Assembly (NCBI RefSeq): GCF_002086155.1
Contig: NZ_MVHE01000003.1
Span: forward strand, 124,001-188,000
Source of the DNA: Mycobacterium angelicum
GTDB lineage: Bacteria > Actinomycetota > Actinomycetes > Mycobacteriales > Mycobacteriaceae
Direction: 5' to 3'
Length of the DNA: 64,000 bases
Made by a program: the position numbers and the translations under genes. Positions 27,938 through 37,626 of this stretch are shown here, piece by piece. How positions within the stretch are numbered: position 1 is the first letter of the stretch; every line of letters begins with the position of its first letter. Under the pieces are notes generated by a model that saw only the letters and a list, made by a program, of their open reading frames with translations, was not told the DNA's origin and did not search any database.

Positions 27938-28192
27938 GTGGCCAGTACTGAGGTGGACGAGTTCAACGGTGTCGACGTCGCTGAGGTGCCGTCCGCAGCG
28001 TGGGGCTGGAGCAGGATCAATCACCGCACCTGGCATTTCGTCGGCGCGTTCGCGATCCTGTTCCTGCTGGCGATGCTGCGCGGCAACCACGTCGGCCACG
28101 TCGAGGACTGGTTCCTGATCGGGTTCGCCGTCCTGGTGCTGGTGGTGCTGGTCCGCGACTTGTGGGGCCGCCGGCGCGGCTGGATCAGGTAG
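27938..28192 (+). CDS. Small membrane protein, DUF2631 (Rv2876-like)
   Basis: 84 residues from a GTG start with GGAGG 8 bases upstream. Two predicted membrane helices: WHFVGAFAILFLLAML and WFLIGFAVLVLVVLV, with a charged loop GNHVGHVED between and a basic end GRRRGWIR. It is the Rv2876 equivalent, conserved after mpt70 across mycobacteria. Function unknown; the context suggests the cell envelope or the redox locus. Confidence 0.88.
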   Translation: MASTEVDEFNGVDVAEVPSAAWGWSRINHRTWHFVGAFAILFLLAMLRGNHVGHVEDWFLIGFAVLVLVVLVRDLWGRRRGWIR

Positions 28193-28195
28193 CGC

Positions 28196-29011
28196 TCACC
28201 CGCCCACGGCTTCGTGGGCGGGTGTCGCCCGATGGATGTCGACGTCGCCCGAGCCGCTGCGCACCTGCAGGATGAGGGTCTCGTCGCCGAGTTCCGGGCC
28301 GTCTGACGGCTGCAGCCGATTGGTGACGACACCGGATCCGGTGGTGATGTCCAGCCGGGCGGCGGTGCCCTCCGGAATTCCGACGGCAACCTCACCGCTA
28401 CCGGTCGCCGCCGATACCGCACCGCGAACTGCCACACCCACCGACACCGACCCCGAGGCAGTGCGCGACTTTACGCTGCCGCGCAGTACCTCGACCGTCA
28501 GCGAGCCGCTGGCGCCCTTGAACTTGAGTTCGCCGTCGAGGTTGCCGACGTGCACCGCGCCCGAGGCGGTTGCCACCGACGCATAACCTTCCACCCTGTT
28601 GATGCGAAACGATCCAGACGCATTGGCGCCCTTGACCTTTCCGACGACGACGTCGATGTCCACCGCGGCGCTGGCCGACCCGAACCGGAAGTCGGCGTAC
28701 TCGCCGTCGGCGCGCAGGTCGGCCGATGCCAGCGTGGCGTAGACCCGAGACCGCGACGGCAGCGCGATCTCGACGTCGACGGCACCGCCCCGAAACCGCG
28801 GCAGACCGCGCTTGGCGCCGGACACGACCAGCTTGCCGTCGCGGAATTCCACCCGGGTGTGTTCGGCGGCCCATACGTCGGAACCGCTCGATTCGTCGCG
28901 GGGCCGCACCTGCACGACGGTGTCGGCGCGCTCGGTCGCGGCAAGCCGGACCGAACCCGCACCGGCTTCCAGCCGCACGCTGATCGGCTCGGGCGTGTCA
29001 AAAGTTTGCAT
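28196..29011 (-). CDS. DUF4097 family beta-helix protein
   Basis: 271 residues from MQTFDTPEP; upstream frame is rejected because a purine-rich GAAGGAGACGG site precedes this ATG. The protein has a DUF4097/DUF4098 repeat pattern of short beta strands with GSG and ASG turns: FRFGSASAAV, ATASGAVHVGN, GSVKSRTASGSVSVG, TGSGEVAVG, RSGSGDVDIHR. No signal peptide or membrane segment is visible. Such proteins are often encoded beside small regulators; here a ribbon-helix-helix protein starts the pair 23 bases upstream. Not present at this place in Mtb as I recall. Function unknown. Confidence 0.78.
   Translation of the reverse strand: MQTFDTPEPISVRLEAGAGSVRLAATERADTVVQVRPRDESSGSDVWAAEHTRVEFRDGKLVVSGAKRGLPRFRGGAVDVEIALPSRSRVYATLASADLRADGEYADFRFGSASAAVDIDVVVGKVKGANASGSFRINRVEGYASVATASGAVHVGNLDGELKFKGASGSLTVEVLRGSVKSRTASGSVSVGVAVRGAVSAATGSGEVAVGIPEGTAARLDITTGSGVVTNRLQPSDGPELGDETLILQVRSGSGDVDIHRATPAHEAVGG
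28197..28224. terminator. Hairpin shared by convergent genes
   Basis: A perfect 12-base stem CACCCGCCCACG / CGTGGGCGGGTG with loop GCTT. It begins 5 bases after the DUF2631 stop and lies within the last codons of the convergent DUF4097 gene. There is no T tract, so it would be a mycobacterial-type or factor-aided stop for both directions. Confidence 0.55.
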
Positions 29012-29034
29012 GGCCGTCTCCTTCGGTAAAGAGG

Positions 29035-29541
29035 TCAGCGCACCCAGCCGGTCACGTGCTGACCATGACTGCGGGCGGTGTAATCGGAAGGTGCGCACGC
29101 CCCCTGGCTGGCCTTCGCGGCGGCGCGCACCAGCCAGGCGTTCAGCGACGCCCCCTCTCGGCGCGCGGCCGCCTCGACGGCCGCGCGCAGCCCCTCGGGC
29201 AGTCGCAGGGTGACTCGCCAGGTACCGCCGTCGCCCGAATCGACAGACTCGTAATGCGCCTCCAACACCTGGTCCCGGTCGCCGGCTTCCAGCTCGTGCG
29301 GGCCGTCACTGAGAACGAACTCCGGGTCGCGTCCCCGCAGCCGAACCTCCACGGATCGCGGCGCGAGGTCACTGGTGATCTCGTCGGCCGCCGCCGCCAG
29401 CGCTTCCAGCAGCGCCAGCCGCAGCGCGGACTCGAGCGGGGCACTCAATCGCTCGGCGAGATTCTGCGCCTCGGCACCGGCGGCGGCCGCGGCCAGGTTC
29501 AGCTCGTGCCGAACCGCGTCGACATAGGGCTGCAATTCCAT
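29035..29541 (-). CDS. Ribbon-helix-helix (HicB/Arc-type) protein
   Basis: 168 residues. The C-terminal part reads VTLRLPEGLRAAVEAAARREGASLNAWLVRAA, given in short as TLRLPEGLR and SLNAWLVRAA, the beta strand plus two helices of a ribbon-helix-helix DNA-binding domain (about residues 107-142). The N-terminal 100 residues are helical and acidic and may bind the partner or dimerise. It precedes the DUF4097 gene in the same direction, and is a candidate autoregulator of the pair. No toxin-like neighbour was seen. Confidence 0.72.
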   Translation of the reverse strand: MELQPYVDAVRHELNLAAAAAGAEAQNLAERLSAPLESALRLALLEALAAAADEITSDLAPRSVEVRLRGRDPEFVLSDGPHELEAGDRDQVLEAHYESVDSGDGGTWRVTLRLPEGLRAAVEAAARREGASLNAWLVRAAAKASQGACAPSDYTARSHGQHVTGWVR

Positions 29542-29556
29542 GGTGTCATGGTGACA

Positions 29557-30462
29557 CTATTTTGACATCACCGCAAGCGCATCTTTGGTGTCACGTTGTC
29601 TGCGCAGCCATCTCTGCCGCCACACAATTCCGGCCAACCCAACACACACCAGTGCTGCGAGCGCCGCTACCCACGGCCATCCGCCGTGCTGGTGCACCCA
29701 GCCGGCCAGCGCGCCCTGCACCCGTCCGGCCGCGGTGATCACCGCATCCCGGGGATTGGCGTTGCCGGTGAACAGACGCACCTCATAGAGGCCGTAGTAG
29801 CCCACGTACAGCCCGACCAGCACCAGCACCGCCCCGCTGAGCCGGTTCACGAACGGCAGGATGCGTCGCAGGCGGTCGGCCAGTGCCGAACTCGCGGTCG
29901 CTGCCGCGATCGCGAGCACACCGACCACGAGGGCGAGCCCGCCGATGTAGGCGAGATAGACGGCCACGCTGCCCGCCACCGAACCACCCCTAAGGCCGGC
30001 CCCGGTGACCGCCAGGAAGGGGCCGATGGTGCACGACAACGATGCGATCGCATAGCTGACGCCGTAGCCGTACATCGAACCCAACCGAACGGTCGGCGCC
30101 CATCGCGCCGCGCGCTGTCGCGGCGTCAGCGCCGTCAGCTCGCGGCCCGCCAGCAACCACAAACCCAATGCCACCAACACGGCGCCGATCAGCACGGTGG
30201 CATACGGCAGGTAGCGCTGCACCGTGTTACCCGCCGAGATGGTCAGCGCTGCGAACAAGCCGAATACCGTCAAGAAACCCAGCGCCATCCCCAGCGTGGC
30301 GCCCAGCGCCCGGCCGACGGCGCCGAGCACCGGAGCCGGCTCGGCAGACGGCTGCCCGCGCACCACGAGCAGCAGGTACGCGGGCAGCATGGCGAAGCCG
30401 CAGGGATTCAGCGCTGCCACCAATCCGGCGGCGAAGGCCAATCCGATCAGGGCCTGGTTCAC
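29557..30462 (-). CDS. CcdA-like thiol-disulfide membrane protein (Rv2877c-like)
   Basis: 301 residues with about eight hydrophobic helices. The CcdA redox Cys are in AALNPCGFAMLP (residue about 21) and IASLSCTIGPF. It transfers electrons from cytosolic thioredoxin to an extracytoplasmic partner. The next gene, mpt53, encodes a secreted thioredoxin-like protein 4 bases away by stop-to-start, making an obvious pair: CcdA-like donor and MPT53 as partner. In Mtb Rv2877c/mpt53 have the same order. It is the second CcdA-type protein within 5 kb, after DipZ. Confidence 0.88.
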   Translation of the reverse strand: MNQALIGLAFAAGLVAALNPCGFAMLPAYLLLVVRGQPSAEPAPVLGAVGRALGATLGMALGFLTVFGLFAALTISAGNTVQRYLPYATVLIGAVLVALGLWLLAGRELTALTPRQRAARWAPTVRLGSMYGYGVSYAIASLSCTIGPFLAVTGAGLRGGSVAGSVAVYLAYIGGLALVVGVLAIAAATASSALADRLRRILPFVNRLSGAVLVLVGLYVGYYGLYEVRLFTGNANPRDAVITAAGRVQGALAGWVHQHGGWPWVAALAALVCVGLAGIVWRQRWLRRQRDTKDALAVMSK

Positions 30463-30466
30463 CGGT

Positions 30467-30976
30467 TCAGGCCGTCAGGGCCGCGACCCGGCCGGCCAGC
30501 TCCTGCTGCGACATGGCCGAGCTCGGATTGTTGACGAACGTCGAGGAGCCATCCGCGCGATAGAACACCCAGGCCGGCTGCCAGGGCACGTTGTAACGGG
30601 CCCAGATCGCGCCGTCGCCGTCGTTGAGGTTGGTGAAATTGAGGCCGTACTTGGCGACGAAGCCCTGCATCGCCCCGACATCCGAATGGGCCGCGACGCC
30701 GACGAAAGTCACCCCTGGATTGGCGGCCGCCACCTGGCTCAGCCCGGGCGCCTCGGCGTTGCAGAACGGGCACCACGGCGTCCAGAACCACAACACCGCC
30801 GGCTTGCCTTGCAGGCTCGCGCCATTGAAGGGGGCACCACCGAGGGTGGTGGCGGTGAAGTTGAGACGATCATCGGCCGCTAGCGCACGCGGCGCGGTGG
30901 CCAGGCCGAACATCAAAATGAACGCGGCGACGACGGCCGCAGCGGCTTTGGTTGCGCAGACAAGGCGAAGAGTCAT
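30467..30976 (-). CDS. mpt53: Secreted thioredoxin-like protein MPT53 (DsbE-like)
   Basis: 169 residues. A Sec signal peptide ends near residue 34 (RALAADD). The thioredoxin fold has FWTPWCPFC with Cys69 and Cys72, cis-Pro in NVPWQPAW. Mtb MPT53 (Rv2878c) oxidises substrate thiols outside the cell. First gene of the mpt53 - ccdA-like pair. A 129-base gap separates it from rlmN; no gene is seen there. Confidence 0.93.
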   Translation of the reverse strand: MTLRLVCATKAAAAVVAAFILMFGLATAPRALAADDRLNFTATTLGGAPFNGASLQGKPAVLWFWTPWCPFCNAEAPGLSQVAAANPGVTFVGVAAHSDVGAMQGFVAKYGLNFTNLNDGDGAIWARYNVPWQPAWVFYRADGSSTFVNNPSSAMSQQELAGRVAALTA

Positions 30977-31105
30977 GCCTCATATGACGAATCAGCCCTA
31001 TCGCGGGTTCAAGCGCGCTTGGGCAGTTCGGCGGTTTCGCCGAGGCTGCAATTTCGCAGGTGCCTACTCGAACATATTCTGCAGATTTACCGTCTCGGTG
31101 AGCAA

Positions 31106-32206
31106 TCAACCCTCAGCGGCCAGCTGTCCGCATGCGGCACTGATCTCCCGGCCGCGGGTATCCCGCACGGTGCATGAAACACCCTGTGCCCGAACGCGTT
31201 TGACGAATTCACGCTCGACCGGCTTGGGGCTCGCGTCCCATTGGCTGCCCGGTGTGGGGTTGAGCGGGATCAGGTTGACGTGCACCAGCGGCCCCAGCGC
31301 CCGGTGCAGCCGCCGGCCCAACAGATCGGCCCGCCACGGTTGGTCGTTGACGTCCCGGATCAATGCATACTCGATGGACACCCGCCGGCCGGTGACGTCG
31401 GCGTAATAGCGGGCCGCGTCCAGCGCCTCGCTGATCTTCCACCGGTTGTTCACCGGAACCAGGGTGTCGCGCAGTTCGTCGTCGGGGGCATGCAGCGACA
31501 GCGCCAGGGTGACGCCGAGCCGCTCGTCGGCAAGCTTGCGGATGGCCGGCGCCAGACCCACCGTCGACACCGTCACCGAGCGCGCCGAAATCCCGAAACC
31601 CGAAGGCGGTGGTTCGGTGATGCGCTGCACCGAGTCGCGCACCCTGGCGTAGTTCGCCAGCGGCTCCCCCATGCCCATGAACACCACGTTGGACAGCCGT
31701 TGGGGATGGGGACCGAAGTCGTCGCGCAGCGTCGCCGCGGCGGCACGCACCTGCTCGAGGATTTCCGCGGTCGACAGGTTGCGCGTCAGCCCGCCTTGGC
31801 CGGTGGCGCAGAACGGGCAGGCCATGCCGCACCCGGCCTGCGACGAGATACATACCGTGTTGCGCTGCGGATAGCGCATCAGCACCGATTCGATGGTCGC
31901 GCCGTCAAGCGCGCGCCACAGCGTCTTTCGTGTCTGGCCGGCATCACAGGCGACGTGGCGGGCCACCGTGAGCAGTTCAGGGAACATCGTCTCGGCGAGC
32001 TGATCGCGCAGGGCAGCGGGCAGGTCGGTCATCTGCCGCGGGTCGGCGATCAACCGGCCGTAGTACTGATGTGCCAGCTGTTTGGCCCGAAACGCCGGCA
32101 GCCCCAGCTCGGCAACGGCTGACGCACGGCCCGCCGCGTCGAGGTCGGCCAGGTGCCGCGGCGGCTTGCCACGCCGGGGCGCCTCGAAGATCAACTGTTG
32201 GACCAT
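31106..32206 (-). CDS. rlmN: Dual-specificity 23S rRNA/tRNA methyltransferase RlmN
   Basis: 366 residues. Radical-SAM enzyme that methylates C2 of A2503 in 23S rRNA and A37 in some tRNAs. The [4Fe-4S] motif Cys-x3-Cys-x2-Cys is in [17 protein letters not shown] is the SAM-binding segment, and the methyl-carrying Cys is in [10 protein letters not shown] near the C-terminus. Length normal. It is followed by cdsA, frr and pyrH upstream on the same strand, separated by short gaps, so the translation and membrane-lipid genes form one transcription run. Confidence 0.95.
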   Translation of the reverse strand: MVQQLIFEAPRRGKPPRHLADLDAAGRASAVAELGLPAFRAKQLAHQYYGRLIADPRQMTDLPAALRDQLAETMFPELLTVARHVACDAGQTRKTLWRALDGATIESVLMRYPQRNTVCISSQAGCGMACPFCATGQGGLTRNLSTAEILEQVRAAAATLRDDFGPHPQRLSNVVFMGMGEPLANYARVRDSVQRITEPPPSGFGISARSVTVSTVGLAPAIRKLADERLGVTLALSLHAPDDELRDTLVPVNNRWKISEALDAARYYADVTGRRVSIEYALIRDVNDQPWRADLLGRRLHRALGPLVHVNLIPLNPTPGSQWDASPKPVEREFVKRVRAQGVSCTVRDTRGREISAACGQLAAEG

Positions 32207-32226
32207 GATCTGTCCAGTATCGGCCC

Positions 32227-33135
32227 TTAGTAAGGAATCAGGGTCAGCACTATCCAGGCCGTCACCGCGGATGGAAGTATGCCGTCGAGCCGGTCCATCA
32301 GGCCACCGTGGCCGGGCAGCAGCCGGCCCATGTCCTTGATCCCCAGGTCACGCTTGACCTGCGACTCCACCAGATCGCCCAGCGTGGTGGTGAGTACGAA
32401 TAGAACACCCAGCAACGCACCGACCCACGGGGTTCTTCCGGCCAGAAAGGTCCCGGTCAGGACGGTCGCGGTGATTCCGCAGATCAACGAGCCGGCAAAG
32501 CCCTCCCAGGACTTCTTCGGGCTGATCTTCGGAACCATCGGATGCTTGCCGAACAGCACACCGAATGCGTAGCCGCCCACATCGGAGCTGGTGGTTGCGA
32601 GCATCAGGCAGAAGACGTACCCGGGGCCGTGTTTCGGGTCGTACACCAGCATCGCGGCGAAAGCCGTGAACAGCGGTACCCATGCGCACAAGAAGACCGT
32701 CGCCGACACGTCGCGCAGATAGTTGCTCGACATCGGCGCGTCGTTGTCGTCGCGCTGGCGCTCGTCCTGCATGAAAAGCCGCCAGATCATGCAGACCACC
32801 ACCATGGCGCCGAACCCGGCCAGCGCCCCAACCGCACGGTAGGGCCAGGTCATCCAGACGGTGACCTGACCACCGACCAACAGCGGGATGACCGGAATCA
32901 GATACCCGGCTTCGCGCAGCCGGCGCACCACCTCGTGACTGCCGATCAGCGCGGCACCCGCGCAGAACACGACCCAGCCACGCGGGGCGTAGATCACCGT
33001 CGCGATGAGGGCGAGGCCGATACCCCAGCCCACCAGATTTGCAGCGCGCAGATCACGCCCGGCTCGCGACGCCTTCTTCGCCGGCTGCGCAGGCTCGTCT
33101 TGCGGCGCGCCGGGGTCGGTATCGGTGGTTGCCAC
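32227..33135 (-). CDS. cdsA: Phosphatidate cytidylyltransferase CdsA
   Basis: 302 residues, integral membrane with about eight helices. It makes CDP-diacylglycerol for phosphatidylinositol, cardiolipin and phosphatidylethanolamine. The C-terminal signature runs [16 protein letters not shown] then MDRLDGIL. The first 30 residues are acidic and Pro/Gln-rich and cytosolic. Usual neighbours in mycobacteria: frr upstream, rlmN downstream. No anomalies. Confidence 0.95.
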   Translation of the reverse strand: MATTDTDPGAPQDEPAQPAKKASRAGRDLRAANLVGWGIGLALIATVIYAPRGWVVFCAGAALIGSHEVVRRLREAGYLIPVIPLLVGGQVTVWMTWPYRAVGALAGFGAMVVVCMIWRLFMQDERQRDDNDAPMSSNYLRDVSATVFLCAWVPLFTAFAAMLVYDPKHGPGYVFCLMLATTSSDVGGYAFGVLFGKHPMVPKISPKKSWEGFAGSLICGITATVLTGTFLAGRTPWVGALLGVLFVLTTTLGDLVESQVKRDLGIKDMGRLLPGHGGLMDRLDGILPSAVTAWIVLTLIPY

Positions 33136-33167
33136 TGATCTGAAGGGACTTAGCTGCTGGACGGTCG

Positions 33168-33725
33168 CTAGACCTCCAGCAGCTCGCCTTCTTTGTGCTT
33201 GACCAGCTCATCGATCTGCGCGACGTACTGGTGAGTGGATTTCTCCAGGTCCTTCTCCGCGCGGACGACCTCGTCCTCGCCGGCTTCGCCGTCCTTGCGG
33301 ATGCGGTGCAGTTCTTCCATGGCTTTGCGACGGATGTTGCGCACCGAGACCTTGGCGTCCTCGCCTTTGCCCTTGGCCTGTTTGACCAGCTCGCGGCGAC
33401 GCTCCTCGGTGAGCTGCGGTACCGCGACCCGGATGAGGGTGCCGTCGTTGCTGGGGTTGACGCCGAGGTCGGAGTTGCGGATGGCCGTCTCGATCGCGTG
33501 CAACTGGGCTGCTTCATACGGCTTGATGACGACGAGCCGCGCCTCGGGCACGTTGATGCTGGCCAGCTGCGTGATGGGAGTGGTCGACCCGTAGTAGTCG
33601 ATGGCGATGCGGGAGAACATGCCCGGGTTGGCGCGACCGGTCCGGATCGTGGACAAGTCGTCGCGGGCCACCGAGACGGCCTTTTCCATTTTCTCTTCGG
33701 CGTCGAAGAGAGCCTCGTCAATCAT
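33168..33725 (-). CDS. frr: Ribosome recycling factor Frr
   Basis: 185 residues from [11 protein letters not shown], the Mtb length; a GAGGAG site 8 bases upstream supports this ATG over the one 9 bases further up. It splits post-termination ribosomes with EF-G. Conserved core: [35 protein letters not shown]. The C-terminus [10 protein letters not shown] is complete. It starts 31 bases after pyrH. Confidence 0.97.
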   Translation of the reverse strand: MIDEALFDAEEKMEKAVSVARDDLSTIRTGRANPGMFSRIAIDYYGSTTPITQLASINVPEARLVVIKPYEAAQLHAIETAIRNSDLGVNPSNDGTLIRVAVPQLTEERRRELVKQAKGKGEDAKVSVRNIRRKAMEELHRIRKDGEAGEDEVVRAEKDLEKSTHQYVAQIDELVKHKEGELLEV

Positions 33726-33756
33726 CTGCGCCACTCCTCTGCATCATCGCCAGTCA

Positions 33757-34503
33757 TCACGTGGTGACCAGCGTCCCGATCTTCTCACCAGCGACCGCGC
33801 GGGCGATATTGCCATCGGTCAGCAGGTTGAACACCAGGATCGGCATGTCATTGTCCATGCAAAGACTGAACGCGGTCGCATCGGCTACCCGCAGCCCCCG
33901 GTCCAGCACCTCGCGATGGCTGACGGCGGTGAGCAGTTCGGCGTCGGGGTTCGTCCGCGGATCGTCGGCGAATACGCCGTCGACCGCCTTGGCCATCAAG
34001 ACCACATCCGCGCCGATCTCGAGCGCCCGCTGGGCCGCGGTGGTGTCGGTGGAGAAGTACGGCAGCCCCATGCCGGCGCCGAAGATCACCACCCGTCCCT
34101 TCTCCAGGTGGCGCACGGCGCGCAGTGGAAGGTAGGGCTCGGCCACCTGGCCCATGGTGATCGCGGTCTGGACCCGGGTGACGATGCCTTCTTTTTCCAG
34201 AAAGTCTTGCAGGGCAAGGCTGTTCATGACCGTGCCGAGCATGCCCATGTAGTCCGACCGGGTGCGCTCCATGCCCAGCTGCTGCAGCTGCGCCCCGCGG
34301 AAGAAGTTGCCCCCACCGATCACCACGGCGATCTGCACACCCCCGCGGACCACGTCGGCGATCTGACGGGCCACCTGCGCCACCACATCGGGGTCCAGCC
34401 CGACCTGCCCGCCACCGAACATTTCGCCGCCAAGCTTGAGCAGCACCCGTGAATACCTCGACGGCCGGACCGGTATGCCGTTGGTGCTCGTCGGCTCCGT
34501 CAT
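33757..34503 (-). CDS. pyrH: UMP kinase PyrH
   Basis: 248 residues from the ATG reading MTEPTSTNG; the frame stays open for 209 more codons upstream but those oppose the regulator gene. It phosphorylates UMP to UDP; amino-acid-kinase fold. Motifs: [35 protein letters not shown]. Mtb PyrH is about 13 residues longer at the N-terminus. First gene of the pyrH-frr-cdsA-rlmN run. The 263-base gap upstream is shared with the divergent regulator. Confidence 0.95.
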   Translation of the reverse strand: MTEPTSTNGIPVRPSRYSRVLLKLGGEMFGGGQVGLDPDVVAQVARQIADVVRGGVQIAVVIGGGNFFRGAQLQQLGMERTRSDYMGMLGTVMNSLALQDFLEKEGIVTRVQTAITMGQVAEPYLPLRAVRHLEKGRVVIFGAGMGLPYFSTDTTAAQRALEIGADVVLMAKAVDGVFADDPRTNPDAELLTAVSHREVLDRGLRVADATAFSLCMDNDMPILVFNLLTDGNIARAVAGEKIGTLVTT

Positions 34504-34574
34504 CAGTCTCCTCGCATGACAGTGCCATCCCGGCAACCACCTGGGACGGCCGCTCATATCCTGCCTCATCACAC

Positions 34575-34595
34575 CACCCACGCGTGGGCGGGGTG
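34575..34595. promoter_or_regulatory. Inverted repeat in the pyrH / regulator divergent gap
   Basis: The 12-base palindrome CCCACGCGTGGG (34577-34588), with outer CACC / GGTG arms, lies mid-gap, about 75 bases from pyrH and 180 from the GlnR-like gene. It could be an operator or a hairpin. No -10/-35 is certain. Confidence 0.35.
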
Positions 34596-34766
34596 CGTTA
34601 TTTGCCCAGTTGACGATCCGATCGCGGACCTTCCTGGGCGAACTCATTTCACATCGTTGGAGTAGTTCGGCCCTCAATCGGGTATCCAGCGGTGCGCTGC
34701 AGTCATCTCCCCGGAGGTGCCTACGGATAGGGGGTCGGGCACCCTGATGAAGTTTGGAGACGTCTG

Positions 34767-35504
34767 TTGGAAGTCCTGCTACTGACCAATGCCGCCGATT
34801 TCGAAGCGTCGCTGCCCACGTTGCCTTCCTTTGCGCAGGCCGTCCGCCGCGCACCGCTGGACGATAGCGACGCCGCGGTAGCCGGCGGCGCCGAAGTCGC
34901 GGTGATCGACGCGCGCACCGACCTGGTCGCGGCGCGGCGGGTCTGTCGGCGTCTGACCGCCAGCATGCCGTCGCTGGCCGTGGTCGCCGTGGTGGCGCCC
35001 GCCGACTTCGTCGAAGTGGACGTGGACTGGAATTTCGACGACGTGCTGCTGGCCGCGGCCGGCGCGACCGAGCTGCAGACGCGATTGCGGTTGGCGATCG
35101 CGCGGCGCCGCAGCGCCCTTGCGGGCACATTGCAATTCGGCGACCTCGTCCTGCACCCGGACAGCTACGGCGTGTCGGTGGACGGCAAGGACCTCGGCCT
35201 GACGCTCACCGAATTCAAGTTGCTGAATTTCCTTGTGCAGCACGCCGGCCGGGCGTTCAGCCGCACCCGGCTCATGCACGAAGTGTGGGGGTACGACTGC
35301 ACCGGCCGCATTCGAACCGTCGATGTACACGTGCGACGGCTGCGGGCCAAGCTGGGGCCCAACTACGAGTCGATGGTCGATACCGTGCGCGGTGTGGGCT
35401 ATATGGCGGTGACGCCACCGCAACCGCGATGGGTGGTCGGCGACCCGCTGCTGAATCCGGTCTGGGCAACCCCGACGCCGGCCGAGGGCTCGATCGCGCA
35501 ATAA
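34767..35504 (+). CDS. OmpR-family response regulator, GlnR-like atypical receiver
   Basis: 245 residues from a TTG start with TGGAG 8 bases upstream. The receiver domain lacks the usual Asp cluster: the pattern [16 protein letters not shown] is like GlnR (VLVDARNDL). The C-terminal OmpR winged helix is typical: [36 protein letters not shown] in part, [15 protein letters not shown] and TVRGVGYM. It is the Rv2884 equivalent by place and type. A phosphorylation-independent switch is inferred from the atypical receiver. Divergent from pyrH and convergent with the acyltransferase after 5 bases. Confidence 0.88.
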   Translation: MEVLLLTNAADFEASLPTLPSFAQAVRRAPLDDSDAAVAGGAEVAVIDARTDLVAARRVCRRLTASMPSLAVVAVVAPADFVEVDVDWNFDDVLLAAAGATELQTRLRLAIARRRSALAGTLQFGDLVLHPDSYGVSVDGKDLGLTLTEFKLLNFLVQHAGRAFSRTRLMHEVWGYDCTGRIRTVDVHVRRLRAKLGPNYESMVDTVRGVGYMAVTPPQPRWVVGDPLLNPVWATPTPAEGSIAQ

Positions 35505-35509
35505 CTGCG

Positions 35510-36445
35510 TCAGCCGAATACCGGCAGCGTGCGTTTGCGCGCCAGCGCGTCCATCCCGCGCTGAATGCTGTCCTCTACCTCGCGGTACTTGCGATCGATG
35601 TACTCGTCGTCGGATGCCCGGGCCGGATCGTGGTCCACCTCGACGGCGGGCATGAACCGGGTCCGGATCTTGGCCGGCAGCGGCAGCTGCGGAAGCGCCG
35701 CCGGAGCGATCCCCCAGGGCAGTGAGATCGCCAGCGGAAACACCTTGAGCCGCAGTATCCGATCCAGCCGCAAGGCCCGGGACAGACGATCACCGCGAAT
35801 CAGCACCGGCATCGCATCGGCGCCGCCGACGGTCGCGATGGGCACGATAGGCACCCCCGCGCGAATGGCCATTTTCACGAAGCCCTTGCGCCCCGCCAGG
35901 TTCGCGCGATCGCGCTCAGTCCACGGCCGCAGCGAATCCACCTCCCCGCCCGGCCACAACGCCACGTCGCGCCCCTCGGCCAGCGCCGTGGCGATCGCGT
36001 CCGGGGCGGCCGGAAGCACGCCCATTGACCGGAAATAGCGCCCGATACCCGGAATCGCCATCAGCGCGTCGTGTGCGGTGCCGTGCAATGGACGCTCGGG
36101 GCCGAAGCGCCGCCACCACTGCAGGCCGACGGTCCATGCATCCCAGACGAACGGGGCACCGGAATGGATGCCGATCAGCAGCACCGGCGCGTCGCCGACA
36201 TTCTCCCAGCCGTCGATCTCCATGCGAAACCAGTAGTCCACCAACACATTCCAGAAGAATTTTTGGCGCTGCAGTGTGGTCTCGTCCTGACCCTCGAGAT
36301 CCCATTCCCCGGCGCGTTTGGCCACCCAGCCGCTCAAGCCGCCGTCTTGGCCGTCGCGCTTTTCCTGCATCGACTCGCGTGCTAGATCGGCGTGCCGATG
36401 CGCTTGCTCGACGACTTCGGGTGGTCTGTGGTCCGAACGTGTCAT
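35510..36445 (-). CDS. Acyltransferase, PlsC/DGAT-like
   Basis: 311 residues from MTRSDHRPP. The acyltransferase core is shown by GIHSGAPFVWDAW (His region of block I), GVLPAAPDAIATALAEGRDVALWPGGEVDS in part (block III, like FPEGxR) and FVKMAIRAGVPIVPIATVGG (block IV). No membrane helix is clear. Such mycobacterial proteins make or remodel phospholipids or triacylglycerol. It is the first gene of the accessory block beside the Rv2884-like regulator. Substrate not predictable. Confidence 0.78.
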   Translation of the reverse strand: MTRSDHRPPEVVEQAHRHADLARESMQEKRDGQDGGLSGWVAKRAGEWDLEGQDETTLQRQKFFWNVLVDYWFRMEIDGWENVGDAPVLLIGIHSGAPFVWDAWTVGLQWWRRFGPERPLHGTAHDALMAIPGIGRYFRSMGVLPAAPDAIATALAEGRDVALWPGGEVDSLRPWTERDRANLAGRKGFVKMAIRAGVPIVPIATVGGADAMPVLIRGDRLSRALRLDRILRLKVFPLAISLPWGIAPAALPQLPLPAKIRTRFMPAVEVDHDPARASDDEYIDRKYREVEDSIQRGMDALARKRTLPVFG

Positions 36446-36470
36446 CGCCGTTGAGTACCCGACTGCGGCA

Positions 36471-36509
36471 AAAACGCAACCTCCCCGCGTCGCCATTGAC
36501 GCGGGGAGG
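36471..36509 (-). terminator. Intrinsic terminator after the MPT63-like gene
   Basis: A 12-base stem CCTCCCCGCGTC / GACGCGGGGAGG with a 6-base loop. In the minus direction it is followed by TTGCGTTTTTG, so a T tract lies downstream. It is 17 bases past the MPT63-like stop. Confidence 0.8.
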
Positions 36510-36526
36510 CGTTACGCCGTGCCAAG

Positions 36527-37006
36527 TTAGGCGTTATTCGTCCAAATCAGGACGTCCTGAACACCGTCGTTGTAGACGACGCCATTCGGGGGCGCACCGG
36601 TCACGTCGAAGTAGACCTTTCCGGTGCTTTGGCCGCCCTGCGGAATCGGCGCGGGGTTGATCCCGGCCGGGGCGGGCACATTGTTGACGACGTGGTAGTT
36701 CTGGCCGGCCGCGGTGCGCGCGTTGAAGTCGGACACCACGGGCGTCACCGTGCCGCTATTGGCCACGGCGGTGACGTTGGCCTCCCACAGCTGACCCTTG
36801 GGTGTGTAGCCCGGGATCGTTGTGCTGCTCGGCTGTAAGTCGCTGACCGTGTAGGCGGTAACCAGCGGCCCGCTGATGAGCGGCGCACTCGTGCCGAAGT
36901 CCTGAATGCTTGGATTGGCCATTGCCGGAGCTGCGCTGAATGCGGCAGCAGCTGCGATTCCAGCGGCCCCGATAGCAGTTTTTGCAGCGGTTTTCGTGAA
37001 CTTCAT
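36527..37006 (-). CDS. Secreted MPT63-like protein (DUF1942)
   Basis: 159 residues. A signal peptide ends about residue 30 (PAMA/NPSIQ); the mature part has the MPT63/DUF1942 pattern, an immunoglobulin-like beta sandwich: TAYTVSDLQPSS, GQLWEANVTA, STGKVYFDVTG, GVQDVLIWTNNA. In Mtb MPT63 is Rv1926c and not here. A purine-rich AGGGAGGAGTC precedes the start. It has its own terminator and is divergent from the ANTAR remnant, so it is a monocistronic surface or secreted protein. Confidence 0.85.
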   Translation of the reverse strand: MKFTKTAAKTAIGAAGIAAAAAFSAAPAMANPSIQDFGTSAPLISGPLVTAYTVSDLQPSSTTIPGYTPKGQLWEANVTAVANSGTVTPVVSDFNARTAAGQNYHVVNNVPAPAGINPAPIPQGGQSTGKVYFDVTGAPPNGVVYNDGVQDVLIWTNNA

Positions 37007-37299
37007 ACTTGACTCCTCCCTTTCGAGTCCATCGCGTTCCCCGCCGGAGCGCTATGCTCCATGTGAATTACGAGGACCGCCCCCCACGTGTGTCCATAAC
37101 CGATCGGCGCGTGCCTCAAACATGCGCGCCCGCACATACCGCAATTTCTGCTGTCTACCTGCGCGTTCCGCGTAAATCGAGCTCCGCCGGCTGGCCGAAA
37201 TGGACTGGTCGCCGACGAGCGATGGCCGCATTGCCGCGAGGACGCGCTGCAAAGTACACCTGCGCGGTCCGTCTTGTCATTTCAAATATTCAGCGACAG

Positions 37300-37626
37300 G
37301 CAAATGGCGGGCGCGCTGAATTTCTACGCCCGAACAGGCGCACTGCATTCGACGGCGATTCGCTAGAAGTGAAGCTGGCTTTCGCCACTCATGCGGCACT
37401 GGCGTGGAATATCTCTCGGCGCGACGACCAATTCCGCAGTGCGCTTGCGTCGCGCGCCATTATCGGCCAGGCAAAGGGCATGCTGATGGAGCGATTCGGC
37501 ATCGATGCCGTCGCGGCATTCTATTTGCTGAAGCGACTGTCGCAGGAATCGAACACGCCCGTCGTCGACATCTCTCATCGGTTGGTCAATGTCGAACGTC
37601 CACGACGCGAGGCCCCTTCGCCCTAA
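37300..37626 (+). pseudogene. Remnant of a GAF-ANTAR regulator
   Basis: The frame is open back to 37009 but only residues from about 98 on look like a protein family: the end of a GAF domain (TAFDGDSLEVKLAFATHAAL), a linker, then an ANTAR RNA-binding domain (ASRAIIGQAKGMLMERF, then AFYLLKRLSQESN). Full GAF-ANTAR proteins have about 230-250 residues with a complete GAF domain; upstream of 37300 the translation is Arg/Pro-rich and unrelated, so about two-thirds of the GAF domain has been lost. ANTAR proteins act by anti-termination. A short functional ANTAR protein cannot be excluded. Confidence 0.5.

Noticed and set aside
34504..35130. N-terminal extension of PyrH by 209 codons
   Set aside because: Would be antisense to the GlnR-like gene; PyrH family length fits the ATG at 34503.
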